Under the pieces are notes generated by a model, which searched no databases, was not told where the DNA came from, and was given only the letters and a program-made list of their open reading frames with translations. This document shows positions 14,867 through 23,384 of a stretch of DNA of 27,913 nt, piece after piece. Positions within the stretch are counted from its first letter, which is position 1; every line of letters starts with the position of its first letter. Origin of the DNA: Mesotoga sp. UBA6090 (GTDB taxonomy: Bacteria; Thermotogota; Thermotogae; Petrotogales; Kosmotogaceae); assembly GCF_002435945.1 (NCBI RefSeq), contig NZ_DIXC01000011.1:1-27913 (forward strand), in the 5' to 3' direction. A program made the translations under genes and the position numbers.

Positions 14867-15570
14867 ACAGGCAATTGATTCCACGTCTTACCGTCAAGAA
14901 CCCGGCCGTTAGCTTTCTTGTTGAACCCCCCCCACTGTTTGAAGAAGAAAGCGACATCTTGATCTCTACACTGATCGCGAATTTCCCTCACCCATCTTGG
15001 ATTAAGAGCGCGCGAACCAGGTCCGCTTTCCCCACCAGCGATCACCCAGTGTACTTTCCTCAGCTCAACGTAACCTATTCCGCCAATTAAGGGTTCCATT
15101 GAAACGAAACGGACTTTCGAAGGTACACTTTTCAACAAATCTATTCTATACTTATAGTCTGCACATTCAACTGTCACACCAGCCCAGATATTTGGTGTCC
15201 ATTTGATCCTTTCTGAAATATCTAGCAGGCGCTCCGCTCGCTTTGTCAGTACTTGAAAAGTGTGCCAATAAGCTCTGTTCATAGTCTCAAATACACTCAT
15301 TATGAAATCGTCGGATATGTCTTCGTGAAAGAGATCCCCCATCGATACGACAAATATCATTCTCGATTGTCTCCAGTCAAGTGGTTCATGTAACGACTCC
15401 GGATGAGCAGTAGGTTTGAAGCCGTTTTCATACTTCTTATTACCCATAGCTTTCAACCTTTTGCATAATCTTTCAGCGTAGCAATGCTCACAGCCCTTGC
15501 TAAACTTAGAACAGCCGGTTACAGGATTCCACGTCGCTTCTGTCCACTCGATTTTCGAACTAAGCGCCAT
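14863..15570 (-). CDS. Gp37/Gp68 family (DUF5131) three-Cys-motif protein
   Basis: A 235-residue protein starting MALSSKIEWTEATWNPVTGC. The three-cysteine motif CSKFSKGCEHCYAER has Cys spacing C-x7-C-x2-C, resembling a radical-SAM-like iron-sulfur site, and IFVVSMGDLFHEDI, MSVFETMNRAYWHTFQVLTKR, GVTVEC, RFVSMEPLIGG and WVIAGGESGPGSR follow in the family order. These proteins are found in phages and islands with TcmP as partner. AGGAGGG upstream of ATG 15570 supports the start. It converges on TcmP with a 4-base 3' overlap, unlike co-directional arrangements. Function is not established. Confidence 0.85.
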   Translation of the reverse strand: MALSSKIEWTEATWNPVTGCSKFSKGCEHCYAERLCKRLKAMGNKKYENGFKPTAHPESLHEPLDWRQSRMIFVVSMGDLFHEDISDDFIMSVFETMNRAYWHTFQVLTKRAERLLDISERIKWTPNIWAGVTVECADYKYRIDLLKSVPSKVRFVSMEPLIGGIGYVELRKVHWVIAGGESGPGSRALNPRWVREIRDQCRDQDVAFFFKQWGGFNKKANGRVLDGKTWNQLPV

Positions 15571-15721
15571 GATTAACCCTCCTATTCTCTACGTACACTG
15601 TGAAAAACCCAAAGAAGAAAGATGCTCTATACTTTATGTTATCATATGTATACCTTGTTTTTGAAGCGCTTTTCATCGAACATCTCGACTAATCCTATGA
15701 TATAGCTAGGAGGTGTTTTTA

Positions 15722-16934
15722 TTGAGAAAGGCCGCTGCTTACGCAAGAGTCTCCACGAAAAAGCAGTCTGAAACCAGTATTGAAACTCAGTTCGAAATAG
15801 TCAAAAACTTCGCCCGAGATAACTCCATCGAGATAATTGACGAATTCCACGACAAGATCACGGCCTCCGGAACCGAAAAGAGACCGGGTTTCTCTACCAT
15901 GGTCGAAAGGGCGCTGAATGGTGCCTATAACTTCATACTCGTGGACAAGCAGGACCGCTTTGAGAGAGACAGCGTGGAAGAACAAGTCATCATAAGGCAG
16001 CTGGAAGAAAAGAAAGTCTATGTCTTGTATGCCAGAGAGTACGTGGATCCCAGAACTCCCGCCGGAAGACTTCAAAGATGGATCAAGTCCGGAGTTAACC
16101 AGTTTTACATAGAAAACCTCCGGGAGGAGATAGAGACTAAGACCACAAAGGTGGCGAAGAGAGGATACTTTCTTGGAGGGGTCCCACCATTCGGATTCAA
16201 GTTGAAGGAAGTGAGAGATCCTGAAGCAACCAGAAACAGGAAGGTATATGTAATAGATGATAGCGAAGCTTCTTTGGTCAGAGAGATCTTCAGACAATTC
16301 GCTAATGGCAAAGGCTATGGGGAAATTGTCGCCTGGCTGAATAGGGAGGGCCATCTTACCAGAAGGGGAGGCCCCTGGTCACGAGCGTCCTTAGTCGATA
16401 TGTTGAGAAACGAGAAATACTCGGGGACATTCACTTTCAGGAAGGGAAGAAAGCACAACTATCATGCGAAGAGAGACGACACCATCAGGGTGCCTGGAGC
16501 AATCCCGGCAATTGTAGACATCCAGACGTGGGAAACAGTGCAATCAAAACTCACGTCCATGAAGAAAGTTCGATCTAAGCCGGGGCCTGTTCTGAGAGGG
16601 TTCGTCTACTGCGGTGACTGCGGTTCGAAGATGTACTCGTCAGGAGCGAACCACAGAAGGTATCAATGTGGAAGGTGGTACCGAAAAAGGGACGTGAAAT
16701 GCATCTCAATGAGTGCTGCTAAGGCAGACGGATTTGTCATCTCATACATGAAAAAGCTTCTCAATGAAGACATAGACTTCGAAGAACTGGCAGTTAGTGG
16801 TAGGAGACTACTACTCTCAGCGTCTCCTTGTCGAGGAGATGATAGGGAAGGTCATCATCTATGAGGGCGGCTATATAGATGTTCTTCTGAAGGGAGAAAG
16901 TGAGTCGAATCATACCCGTGAACTGTACTTTTGA
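15722..16934 (+). pseudogene. Large serine recombinase (integrase of the island), frameshifted near the C-terminus
   Basis: The N-terminal resolvase domain shows AYARVSTKKQSETSIETQFE with the catalytic serine in RVST, and the arginine-containing DRFERD helix. It is followed by a recombinase domain (GGVPPFGFKL, VREIFRQFANGKGY) and a zinc-ribbon (YCGDCGSKMYSSG, YQCGRW). TTG 15722 follows AGGAGGT. In the starting frame the protein reads to DFEELAV then into nonsense ending at 16864. A one-base shift near 16793-16800 restores LVVGDYYSQRLLVEEMIGKV and IIYEGGYIDVLLKGE, the normal C-terminus, with a stop at 16932-16934. attR begins 11 bases later. It may be a decayed integrase, a sequencing error or, less likely, a programmed shift. 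Confidence 0.8.
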
Positions 16935-16945
16935 ATGGTGGCCGG

Positions 16946-16964
16946 CCGCCGCCACCAAGCATTT
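16946..16964. repeat. attR: right 19-bp direct repeat
   Basis: Identical to 4408-4426, i.e. the tRNA-Met 3' end without the rest of the tRNA. It marks the chromosomal right edge of the island. Confidence 0.85.
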
Positions 16965-17007
16965 AGGGCGTAACTGCGTGTATGAAGCGCTCAGATTAGA
17001 AGAACCT

Positions 17008-17030
17008 AGCCTCCCATTGGGAGGCTTGTT
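17008..17030 (+). terminator. Probable original terminator of the tRNA operon, displaced by the island
   Basis: AGCCTCCC / GGGAGGCT 8-bp stem with ATT loop followed by TTGTTT. It lies 44 bases after attR, about where the native terminator would sit if the island were excised. Confidence 0.65.
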
Positions 17031-17036
17031 TGATTT

Positions 17037-17213
17037 TCAGAAGCGCAATTCAATTCCAAAGAAGATTCCCGGCAACTCCTTCTTGAAGAGCGTTTCCCAC
17101 TTCTTAGATAACCCGGGATGAATCATAACAGGGATCTTGGTCTTGTATCCAAGAGTGAGAACTCCGATCCTTTGATTCGCACCGAGGTTTAATGAGAGCT
17201 CTCCCTTAAAAGG
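17037..17213 (-). pseudogene. C-terminal fragment of an unidentified protein
   Basis: On the minus strand an open frame of about 58 residues contains LNLGANQRIGVLTLGYKT, then KIPVMIHPGLSKKWE and TLFKKELPGIFFGIELRF before TGA at 17037. It looks like a real protein end but has no start and stops at the edge of the LexA-like duplication. Family not recognised. It is cut upstream by the rearrangement that brought the 17225 repeat. Confidence 0.4.
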
Positions 17214-17224
17214 ACTTCAGCAAG

Positions 17225-17590
17225 TTCCCTAAACTGCTTGACGGTGACATTGTCTTCGTTCGAAAACAGCCGGTCGCAAGAAACGACCAGGAAGACGTCA
17301 TAAAATTCTTCCAGAAGAGATCAGACTGGTGATTCTTACCTCCGAGAATCCATAATACAAGCCTATTAGAATAGATAAAGATAGATGGGACGCTGAATTA
17401 GCTATTATCTGGGTAGTTGTAGGTTTGAAGAGAAAGTTTTCTGATTCGTAGTTCTTAGATTTAGAGCTCTCAACAAGAACGGTGAACGAATGGTTGCCCT
17501 TCTCAGTGATCTCAGCCACTATGCCTTGAGTTCCCACTTACGGTGTAGTTATTGCCTTCGAAGTAGAGATAATCGTGAAGATTACTATAT
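17225..17590. repeat. Right copy of the ~0.39-kb direct repeat, with decayed LexA/S24 remnant
   Basis: Alignable with 4717-5111. It encodes FPKLLDGDIVFVRKQPVAR, then loses about 27-29 bases found in the left copy and runs into a stop at 17338-17340, so the S24 domain is more decayed here. It begins about 260 bases after attR; the left copy begins about 290 bases after attL. It joins directly to the truncated ABC permease. Confidence 0.7.
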
Positions 17591-17614
17591 TGCCTATATT
17601 CCCGTAAATTATAA

Positions 17615-18376
17615 CGAGGCACGGGCGATATTGTCGGCCTATATCATGACGGAGAATCATATAACCTCGTTCTTCAAGGGAACGAATCGAAAGAAATCGA
17701 AGAAGCTGCGAAACTAGTTCTATCGGGAATTCAATTCGATGTATGGAGATCGCTCGAAGTGAAGGAGAGCAATAAAGGAAGACTTGTTCCTCCGATTACG
17801 GTATTTGGTTTCAGCTTTGTCGTCATTATTTCTTTTGCCCTTGGCGGTATGGTTATCGGATTCAACATAATAGAAGAGAAAGAGTCCGGAGCTATGAGAG
17901 CTCTCATGGTAACTCCAATCGCAAAGAATGAACTCATCTTCGGCAGAAGTATCATGGGAATTGTGATTCCTCTATTCCATGCGCTCATTGCGACCTTGAT
18001 ATTCGATATTCCCTACATCGACTACCTGAAGCTGATAATCGTTAGCGTCGTGAGTTCGATAATCGGAGTAGTTGTCGGCTTTCTCATCGGTGTAGTTTCA
18101 TCCTCTCAAATGAGCGGCATTGCAAATATGAAGATTAGCGGCTGGCTTTTGCTTATGCCTGTGACGCTAGCTTTCATACTTCCAGAGAGAGCTCAGTGGA
18201 TATTCTTCTGGTCTCCTACTTACTGGTCATTCGTGGCGTTACGGGATATTCTGAACATAAGCTCAAAATGGAGCGGTTTTGCTTTCCAGGTTTTGTGGAT
18301 CTGTCTAACGACAGCTATATTGTTCCTTTTGATGAAGAATAAGATAAGAAAGGGACTCCAGACTTATTTGAACTGA
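17615..18376 (+). pseudogene. 5'-truncated ABC-2 type permease
   Basis: The frame is open from 17615: it starts GTGDIVGLYHDGESYNLVLQ, part of the extracytoplasmic loop typical of ABC-2 permeases, then continues into membrane segments with the conserved IIEEKESGAMRALMVTPI and later ALRDILN. About five hydrophobic segments follow, and the C-terminal half looks intact. An ABC-2 permease of this type is usually over 350 residues, so the N-terminal membrane segment and about 150 residues are missing, replaced by the LexA-like repeat. No start with a ribosome site exists before GTG 17759. It is likely an inactive efflux or export permease. Confidence 0.7.
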
Positions 18377-18395
18377 GGCGGGGTATTCCCTCGCC
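18377..18395 (+). terminator. Weak hairpin after the ABC permease remnant
   Basis: GGCGGGG and CCCTCGCC can pair with one bulged base around TATT, but no clear T-tract follows at once. It is a marginal terminator. Confidence 0.3.
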
Positions 18396-18696
18396 GTCCT
18401 CCTTCACGTGGATAAATATTTTTATGGGGCAAAAAATTAAAGGCACTATGATGATATTTGTGCAAGCATCTTCTAAGCGCTCCAGGAACGATCTGAGATG
18501 ATTAGGGTCCATCTGATGAAAACAGCAAAAATCAATTCAGTTTCTCACAAAATTCTTCCGTTTTCCTCCCGTTATTTGAGCCAGATGTGATGCAAGAATT
18601 GACTTCGATTTTAGCTATAATTTAAGAGAAAGGGAAATTTCCTCCTTTTCTCTGTATTCTGCTGTTAGAAAAACAAATACACGCGAGGTGAGAGAG
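18396..18696 (+). promoter_or_regulatory. Upstream region of the sugar operon with a palindromic operator-like element
   Basis: TATAAT at 18616-18621 lies directly before an inverted repeat at 18625-18653 (AGAGAAA..GGAAA / TTTCC..TTTCTCT). TTGACT is present only 11 bases before TATAAT, too close to be a standard -35 box. A palindrome over the expected transcription start would suit repression by a sugar-responsive regulator; no such regulator gene is in the window. The rest of the stretch holds no gene. Confidence 0.4.
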
Positions 18697-19860
18697 ATGA
18701 TTGAAGGCAAAGAAGTCGCCTCAGCTGGTCAGCTAAGATATGGAATGGTAGGCGGCGGCGAGGGTTCATTTATCGGTGACGTTCATAGAAAGGCAATAGC
18801 AATAGACGGCCTTGCAAAGCTTGTGGCCGGGTGTTTTTCGATTTACTATGACGACACTGTAAGAACGGCCAAAAAACTTGGAGTTTCAGATGACAGAGTA
18901 TACAAAGACTACAAAGAAATGGCCAGAAAAGAATCTGAGCGAGAAGATGGAATTGACTTCGTAAGTATCTGTACTCCAAATGCTACTCACTTCGCAATCG
19001 CAAAGGAATTTCTCGAAGCAAATATTAACGTCGTTTGTGAAAAGCCTCTTACAGTCAACGAATCTGAAGCACAGGAACTTGCAGATTTGGCAAAAAAGAG
19101 GAATTTGCTTTTTGCCGTCGCATACGCTTATTCCGGTTATGCAATGGTAAAACACGCAAGAGAAATGATACAGAATGGAGCAATAGGTGAAATTCGGGTT
19201 GTCATGGGTGAGTATGCTCAGGACTGGCTAGCTACAAGACTGGAAGATACCGGCAATATGCAGGCAGCATGGAGGACGGATCCCTCACAGACCGGAAAAT
19301 CGAACTGTGTCGGCGATATTGGAAGCCACATTGAAAATACAGTTTCCTACATCACGGGCCTCAAGCTCAAGTCGCTTTGTGCCAGTCTTGACTCGTTTGT
19401 CCCGGGCAGAACCCTAGATGACAACGCCGAGATTCTCGTCAGGTTCGACAATGGGGCACGAGGAGTCTTCTGGGCCTCCCAGGTTGCTGTTGGTCATGAC
19501 AATGGCCTTAAAGTCAGAATATTCGGAAGCAAGGGATCAATAGAGTGGGAACAGGAGAATCCAAACTACCTGAAGATAGCATACGTTGGGGAACCGGTTC
19601 AAATTCTTTCAAGAGGTGGAGGTTACATGCTCCCGTCTGCGGCAAACGTCTCCAGAATACCTGCGGGACATCCCGAAGGTTACTACGAAGCTTTTGCGAA
19701 CATATACAGAAATTTCGCAACGACTCTTATAAAGAAGAAAAATGGAGAAGATCTCTCTGGTGCAGACTTTCCCACAGTAGAGGATGGTCTGGCAGGAGTT
19801 AGATTCATTGGAAAGGCAGTCGAGAGCTCCCAGAAGGGAAGCGTTTGGCTAGATCTGTAA
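18697..19860 (+). CDS. Gfo/Idh/MocA family oxidoreductase
   Basis: About 387 residues. The N-terminus has the dinucleotide-binding GMVGGGEGSFIGDVHRKA, the conserved CEKPLT (with Lys of the EKP motif) follows near residue 115, and IGSHIENTVSYITG and GHPEGYYEAFANIYRNF complete the C-terminal domain. These enzymes oxidise or reduce sugars and inositols with NAD(P). ATG 18697 is preferred over GTG 18688 because the GAGGTGA ribosome site is 5 bases before it. It is the first gene of an operon with an isomerase-like protein and an importer, so it probably starts breakdown of the imported sugar, perhaps by 3-keto chemistry or inositol-like oxidation. Confidence 0.8.
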   Translation: MIEGKEVASAGQLRYGMVGGGEGSFIGDVHRKAIAIDGLAKLVAGCFSIYYDDTVRTAKKLGVSDDRVYKDYKEMARKESEREDGIDFVSICTPNATHFAIAKEFLEANINVVCEKPLTVNESEAQELADLAKKRNLLFAVAYAYSGYAMVKHAREMIQNGAIGEIRVVMGEYAQDWLATRLEDTGNMQAAWRTDPSQTGKSNCVGDIGSHIENTVSYITGLKLKSLCASLDSFVPGRTLDDNAEILVRFDNGARGVFWASQVAVGHDNGLKVRIFGSKGSIEWEQENPNYLKIAYVGEPVQILSRGGGYMLPSAANVSRIPAGHPEGYYEAFANIYRNFATTLIKKKNGEDLSGADFPTVEDGLAGVRFIGKAVESSQKGSVWLDL

Positions 19861-19875
19861 TTAGGAGGCTTTAGT

Positions 19876-20868
19876 ATGGGTAAGAGACCTGTTACACTAT
19901 TTACCGGTCAGTGGGCCGATCTCACTTTCGAAGAAATCTGCGAGAAGGCCAGTTCATGGGGATATGATGGTTTGGAGATAGCATGTTGGGGCGATCATAT
20001 GAATCTTGAAATGGCTGCGAAGGATCCAAAGTACGTCGATGAAAGAAGGCGAATCCTCGAAAAACACAAGCTAAAATGCTGGGCCCTCGGTGCCCATCTT
20101 ATGGGGCAGTGTGTGGGAGATCTTTATGACGTAAGGCTTGATGGATTTGCTCCTACCAGCTGTAAAGGGGATCCCGAAAAGATTCGAGCATGGGGGATCG
20201 AGCAGATGATGTACGCTCCTACAGCTGCAAAGAACATGGGCTGCTATACTGTAACAGGCTTCACAGGCTCTCCTGTATGGAAGTTCTGGTACTCGTTCCC
20301 TCAGACAACGGAAAAAATGGTGGAAGATGCTTATAAAGAGATAGTTGATCTCTGGACACCGATTTTCGATAAGTTTGACGCTGAAGGAATTACCTTCGCT
20401 CTTGAAGTTCATCCCACCGAAATCGCGTTTGATTATTACACCGCAAAGAGACTGTTAGAGGTATTCAATTACAGAAAGACGCTTGGATTCAATTTCGATC
20501 CAAGCCATCTCATCTGGCAGGGAGTAAAACCCCACCTCTTCGTAAGAGACTTCGCAGAAAGGATCTATCATGTACACATGAAGGATGCTGCCGTGACATT
20601 GGACGGAAGGGCAGGGATACTTGGATCAATGATGACCTTTGGTGACACTAGACGGGGATGGAACTTCAGGTCTCTCGGTCACGGCCACGTCAATTTTGAA
20701 GAAATCATCAGAGAGCTTAATAACGTCGGTTACAACGGTCCTCTTTCAGTGGAATGGGAAGACAGTGGAATGGAAAGAGAGTTTGGTGCCAAGGAAGCGG
20801 CCGAGTTTGTCAGGAAAGTTGATTTCGAGCCTTCAAACGTCGCTTTCGACGATGCAATGAGAAGTTGA
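19876..20868 (+). CDS. Sugar phosphate isomerase/epimerase-like TIM barrel (AP endonuclease 2 family)
   Basis: A 330-residue TIM-barrel protein. Metal-ligand features of the family are visible: FALEVHPTEIAFD (Glu), GFNFDPSHLIWQG (Asp/His), YHVHMKDA (His-x-His-x-Lys-Asp), LGHGHVNFEEII and LSVEWED (Glu). In such families this site binds Mn or Zn and works on keto- or aldo-sugars (IolE/IolI-type, xylose isomerase-like). The start follows TAGGAGG. It begins 15 bases after the oxidoreductase, so it very likely processes that enzyme's product. Exact substrate unknown. Confidence 0.8.
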   Translation: MGKRPVTLFTGQWADLTFEEICEKASSWGYDGLEIACWGDHMNLEMAAKDPKYVDERRRILEKHKLKCWALGAHLMGQCVGDLYDVRLDGFAPTSCKGDPEKIRAWGIEQMMYAPTAAKNMGCYTVTGFTGSPVWKFWYSFPQTTEKMVEDAYKEIVDLWTPIFDKFDAEGITFALEVHPTEIAFDYYTAKRLLEVFNYRKTLGFNFDPSHLIWQGVKPHLFVRDFAERIYHVHMKDAAVTLDGRAGILGSMMTFGDTRRGWNFRSLGHGHVNFEEIIRELNNVGYNGPLSVEWEDSGMEREFGAKEAAEFVRKVDFEPSNVAFDDAMRS

Positions 20869-20879
20869 GGAGTGACCTA

Positions 20880-22373
20880 ATGGGTGATGCCTTAATAAAG
20901 ACCCAAGGAATTTCAAAGGAATTCTCAGGGGTCAGAGTTCTCGACAATATAGACATTGAGATAAACAGGGGAGAAATCTTCGGGATAATCGGAGAAAATG
21001 GCGCCGGCAAGTCTACACTTGTTAAGATTCTCAGTGGAATCTACACACCCACAGAGGGAAAGATCTTCTTTGAGGGTAATGAAGTAGATATCAAGGACCC
21101 CTTGCATGCAAAAATGATAGGAATCTCTATTATCCCTCAGGAATTCAACTTGATCAATGAGCTCAATGTTTATGAGAACATCTTCCTCGGAAGTGAGATT
21201 ACACGCAAGGGGTTCCTCAACACAAGAGAGATGAAGAAGCGAACCATTTCTCTTCTGAAGGAGTTGAAGAAATCGATCGATCCCGAAGAGAAGATTGAGA
21301 GGTTGAGCGTGGCCCAGAAGCAAATGGTTGAAATTGCGAAGGCAATTGCTTTTGATTCTAAGCTCCTGATAATGGACGAACCGACGACTGTTCTTACTCT
21401 CAATGAAATTGAAATCCTCTTTGACCTAATGAGAAATCTCAAAGAGAGCGGCGTCACGATCATCTATATATCTCACAAACTTAAGGAAGTCAAGGAGATC
21501 TGTGATAGGGTTATGGTTCTGAGAGATGGAAAGATGATTAGCACCAGCCGAACTGACGAGGCAGATGAAGAAGAAATGGCGAGGATGATGGTTGGTCGTG
21601 AACTGAGCCAAGTCTTTCCCGAGAAGGTTTCGCCATCTGAAGAGATTGTTTTTGAAGTTGAAGGTCTAACTTCGCATGGCCTTCTGGAAGACATTTCCTT
21701 CGGTCTTCGCAAAGGTGAGATTCTCGGCTTTGCTGGTCTGGTAGGCGCCGGAAGGACTGAGCTTGCCGAGACGATCATTGGCATCAGGAAGAAAGACTCC
21801 GGCAAGATCAGCATGAACGGAAGACCTGTTGAGATTAAATCTCCTATCGATGCCGTGAAGAACAAAATAGCTTATTTGTCTGAAGACCGCCAGGGAAGCG
21901 GAGTTATCACTTCGTTCGACATGATAAAGAACACCACTCTCATTTCACTGCCTGCCTACTCTAAGATACTGATCAACAACAAGTTGGAGAAGGAGAAGAC
22001 AAAGAAGTACGTCGACAAATTCAACATCAGGGCAGCCTCTCTGAAGACGAGACTGGAGTTCTTCAGCGGTGGGAATCAGCAGAAAGTGTCTCTTGCCAAA
22101 TCCCTCGATCCGGAGCCCGAAATATTCATCTTTGATGAACCGACGAGAGGAATTGACGTAAACTCGAAGAGAGAAATATACAGATTCATGAACGAGCTAG
22201 TTAGGGAAGGTGTATCCTGTATTCTGATCTCCTCTGAACTTGAAGAAATCATAGGCATGTGTAATCGAGTGATCGTTATGAAAGAAGGAAGGATAACGGG
22301 AATCCTTGAAGGAGACCATATCAACGAAGAGGAGATAATGCTTCACGCCACTGGACTCAAGGGGGTTGCTTAG
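20880..22373 (+). CDS. Sugar ABC importer ATPase (RbsA/MglA-type, two ATP-binding domains)
   Basis: A 497-residue double ATPase. Domain 1 has GENGAGKSTLVK (Walker A), LSVAQKQMVEIAKA (signature region) and LLIMDEPTTVL (Walker B); domain 2 has the degenerate GLVGAGRTEL typical of this family, FSGGNQQKVSLAKSL and IFIFDEPTRGIDV. This is the CUT2 (ribose/xylose/galactose type) layout. ATG 20880 is chosen over the preceding in-frame ATG because GAGGAGTGA lies upstream. It directly precedes the permease, whose ATG touches its stop (TAG-ATG). Confidence 0.9.
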   Translation: MGDALIKTQGISKEFSGVRVLDNIDIEINRGEIFGIIGENGAGKSTLVKILSGIYTPTEGKIFFEGNEVDIKDPLHAKMIGISIIPQEFNLINELNVYENIFLGSEITRKGFLNTREMKKRTISLLKELKKSIDPEEKIERLSVAQKQMVEIAKAIAFDSKLLIMDEPTTVLTLNEIEILFDLMRNLKESGVTIIYISHKLKEVKEICDRVMVLRDGKMISTSRTDEADEEEMARMMVGRELSQVFPEKVSPSEEIVFEVEGLTSHGLLEDISFGLRKGEILGFAGLVGAGRTELAETIIGIRKKDSGKISMNGRPVEIKSPIDAVKNKIAYLSEDRQGSGVITSFDMIKNTTLISLPAYSKILINNKLEKEKTKKYVDKFNIRAASLKTRLEFFSGGNQQKVSLAKSLDPEPEIFIFDEPTRGIDVNSKREIYRFMNELVREGVSCILISSELEEIIGMCNRVIVMKEGRITGILEGDHINEEEIMLHATGLKGVA

Positions 22374-23348
22374 ATGGCAAGAGAAAATGTTGGTAGACGA
22401 TTCGAATACGAGAAGTTTGGTCCATTAATAGCTCTTGCGATTCTATTCGTGATATCCGCTTTCGCCAGCCCGTATTTTCTTCAGACTCAGAATCTTCTAA
22501 ATATTCTGAGGCAGGTTTCTTATACTGGAATCATAGCGCTTGGAATGACATTCGTCATCATTTCCGGAGGGATAGATCTTTCAGTTGGGTCGATGGTTGC
22601 TCTGGTAGGTGGAGTCGTGATTCTTGCGCTTAACTGGCTTGTTGGGATATTCGGTGCAGGGGGGGAAGCATGGGCAATACTCCTGGCACTTCTCGTCGGT
22701 CTGCTCTTTGGCGCAGGTCTGGGAGCACTTAATGGATTGATGGTTACTCTCGGAAAGATTGCCCCTTTCATTGCCACCCTGGGCACTATGGCGATATTCC
22801 GATCAATGGCGTTGTATATCGGAAGCGCAGGTGTCTTCAGATCGCAGAGTAGGCTCTTCCCAGATCTTGGAATGGGGAGCATTCTAGGAATTCCGAACCC
22901 GGTTATCGTTTTCATAAGTCTTGCGGTAGTCTTTGCCATAATACTCAATAAGACACGTTATGGTAGGTACCTTTGTGCTGTAGGCTCCAATCCGAAAGTC
23001 GCAAAGTATTCTGCAATAAAGGTAAATCTAACTAGGTTTATGTCATACGTAGCAGTCGGAATAACCGTGGGATTCTCCGCTGTCTTCCTCTCGGCCAGAT
23101 TGAATTCTATGAGTTCTACAAATGGTGGTCTGAACTATGAACTGGATGCTATAGCTGCAGTCATAATCGGTGGAACACCAATGACGGGTGGGTCAGGTTC
23201 GATCCTGGGAACGGTAATCGGAGCGATCACACTCGGAATAATCAACAACATGCTGAACATGCTGGGAGTCTCGCCGTATCTGCAAGGAACGGTCAAGGGA
23301 GTAGTCATAATTGGCGCGGTCTTGATACAGAGAAAGAGAGCTCAATAA
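22374..23348 (+). CDS. Sugar ABC importer permease (RbsC-type)
   Basis: A 324-residue hydrophobic protein with about eight to ten membrane segments. The conserved ISGGIDLSVGSMVAL and IIGGTPMTGGSGSILGTVIGA motifs identify the CUT2 permease family. The start immediately follows the ATPase stop. It would form the transmembrane dimer for the ATPase and the binding protein that follows. Confidence 0.9.
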   Translation: MARENVGRRFEYEKFGPLIALAILFVISAFASPYFLQTQNLLNILRQVSYTGIIALGMTFVIISGGIDLSVGSMVALVGGVVILALNWLVGIFGAGGEAWAILLALLVGLLFGAGLGALNGLMVTLGKIAPFIATLGTMAIFRSMALYIGSAGVFRSQSRLFPDLGMGSILGIPNPVIVFISLAVVFAIILNKTRYGRYLCAVGSNPKVAKYSAIKVNLTRFMSYVAVGITVGFSAVFLSARLNSMSSTNGGLNYELDAIAAVIIGGTPMTGGSGSILGTVIGAITLGIINNMLNMLGVSPYLQGTVKGVVIIGAVLIQRKRAQ

Positions 23349-23384
23349 CCCCGTTGGGGCCAAAGGAAATAGGAGGTGTTTTTT

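Larger units (their letters stand above)
4408..16964. mobile_element. Integrated genomic island with defence-type cargo in tRNA-Met
   Basis: The segment is bounded by perfect 19-bp repeats, one completing the tRNA-Met gene and the other 12 bases after the end of the recombinase reading frame. The cargo comprises a restriction-methylation enzyme, an ATPase plus TOPRIM-like pair, an HD-GYP/membrane module and a TcmP/DUF5131 pair; no replication, conjugation or phage structural genes were seen. The left end has its own terminator at 4461-4485, as expected if the element supplied the new tRNA 3' end, while the original tRNA terminator appears displaced to 17008-17030. The limits rest on the repeats; a comparison with an empty site has not been made. 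Confidence 0.75.

Noticed and set aside
4408..16964. Prophage or conjugative element
   Set aside because: No structural, packaging, lysis, replication or transfer genes were seen; Gp37/Gp68 alone does not show a phage.
18595..18621. Standard promoter using TTGACT with TATAAT before the sugar operon
   Set aside because: The spacer is only 11 bases, too short for a sigma-70 promoter; only the -10-like box was kept.
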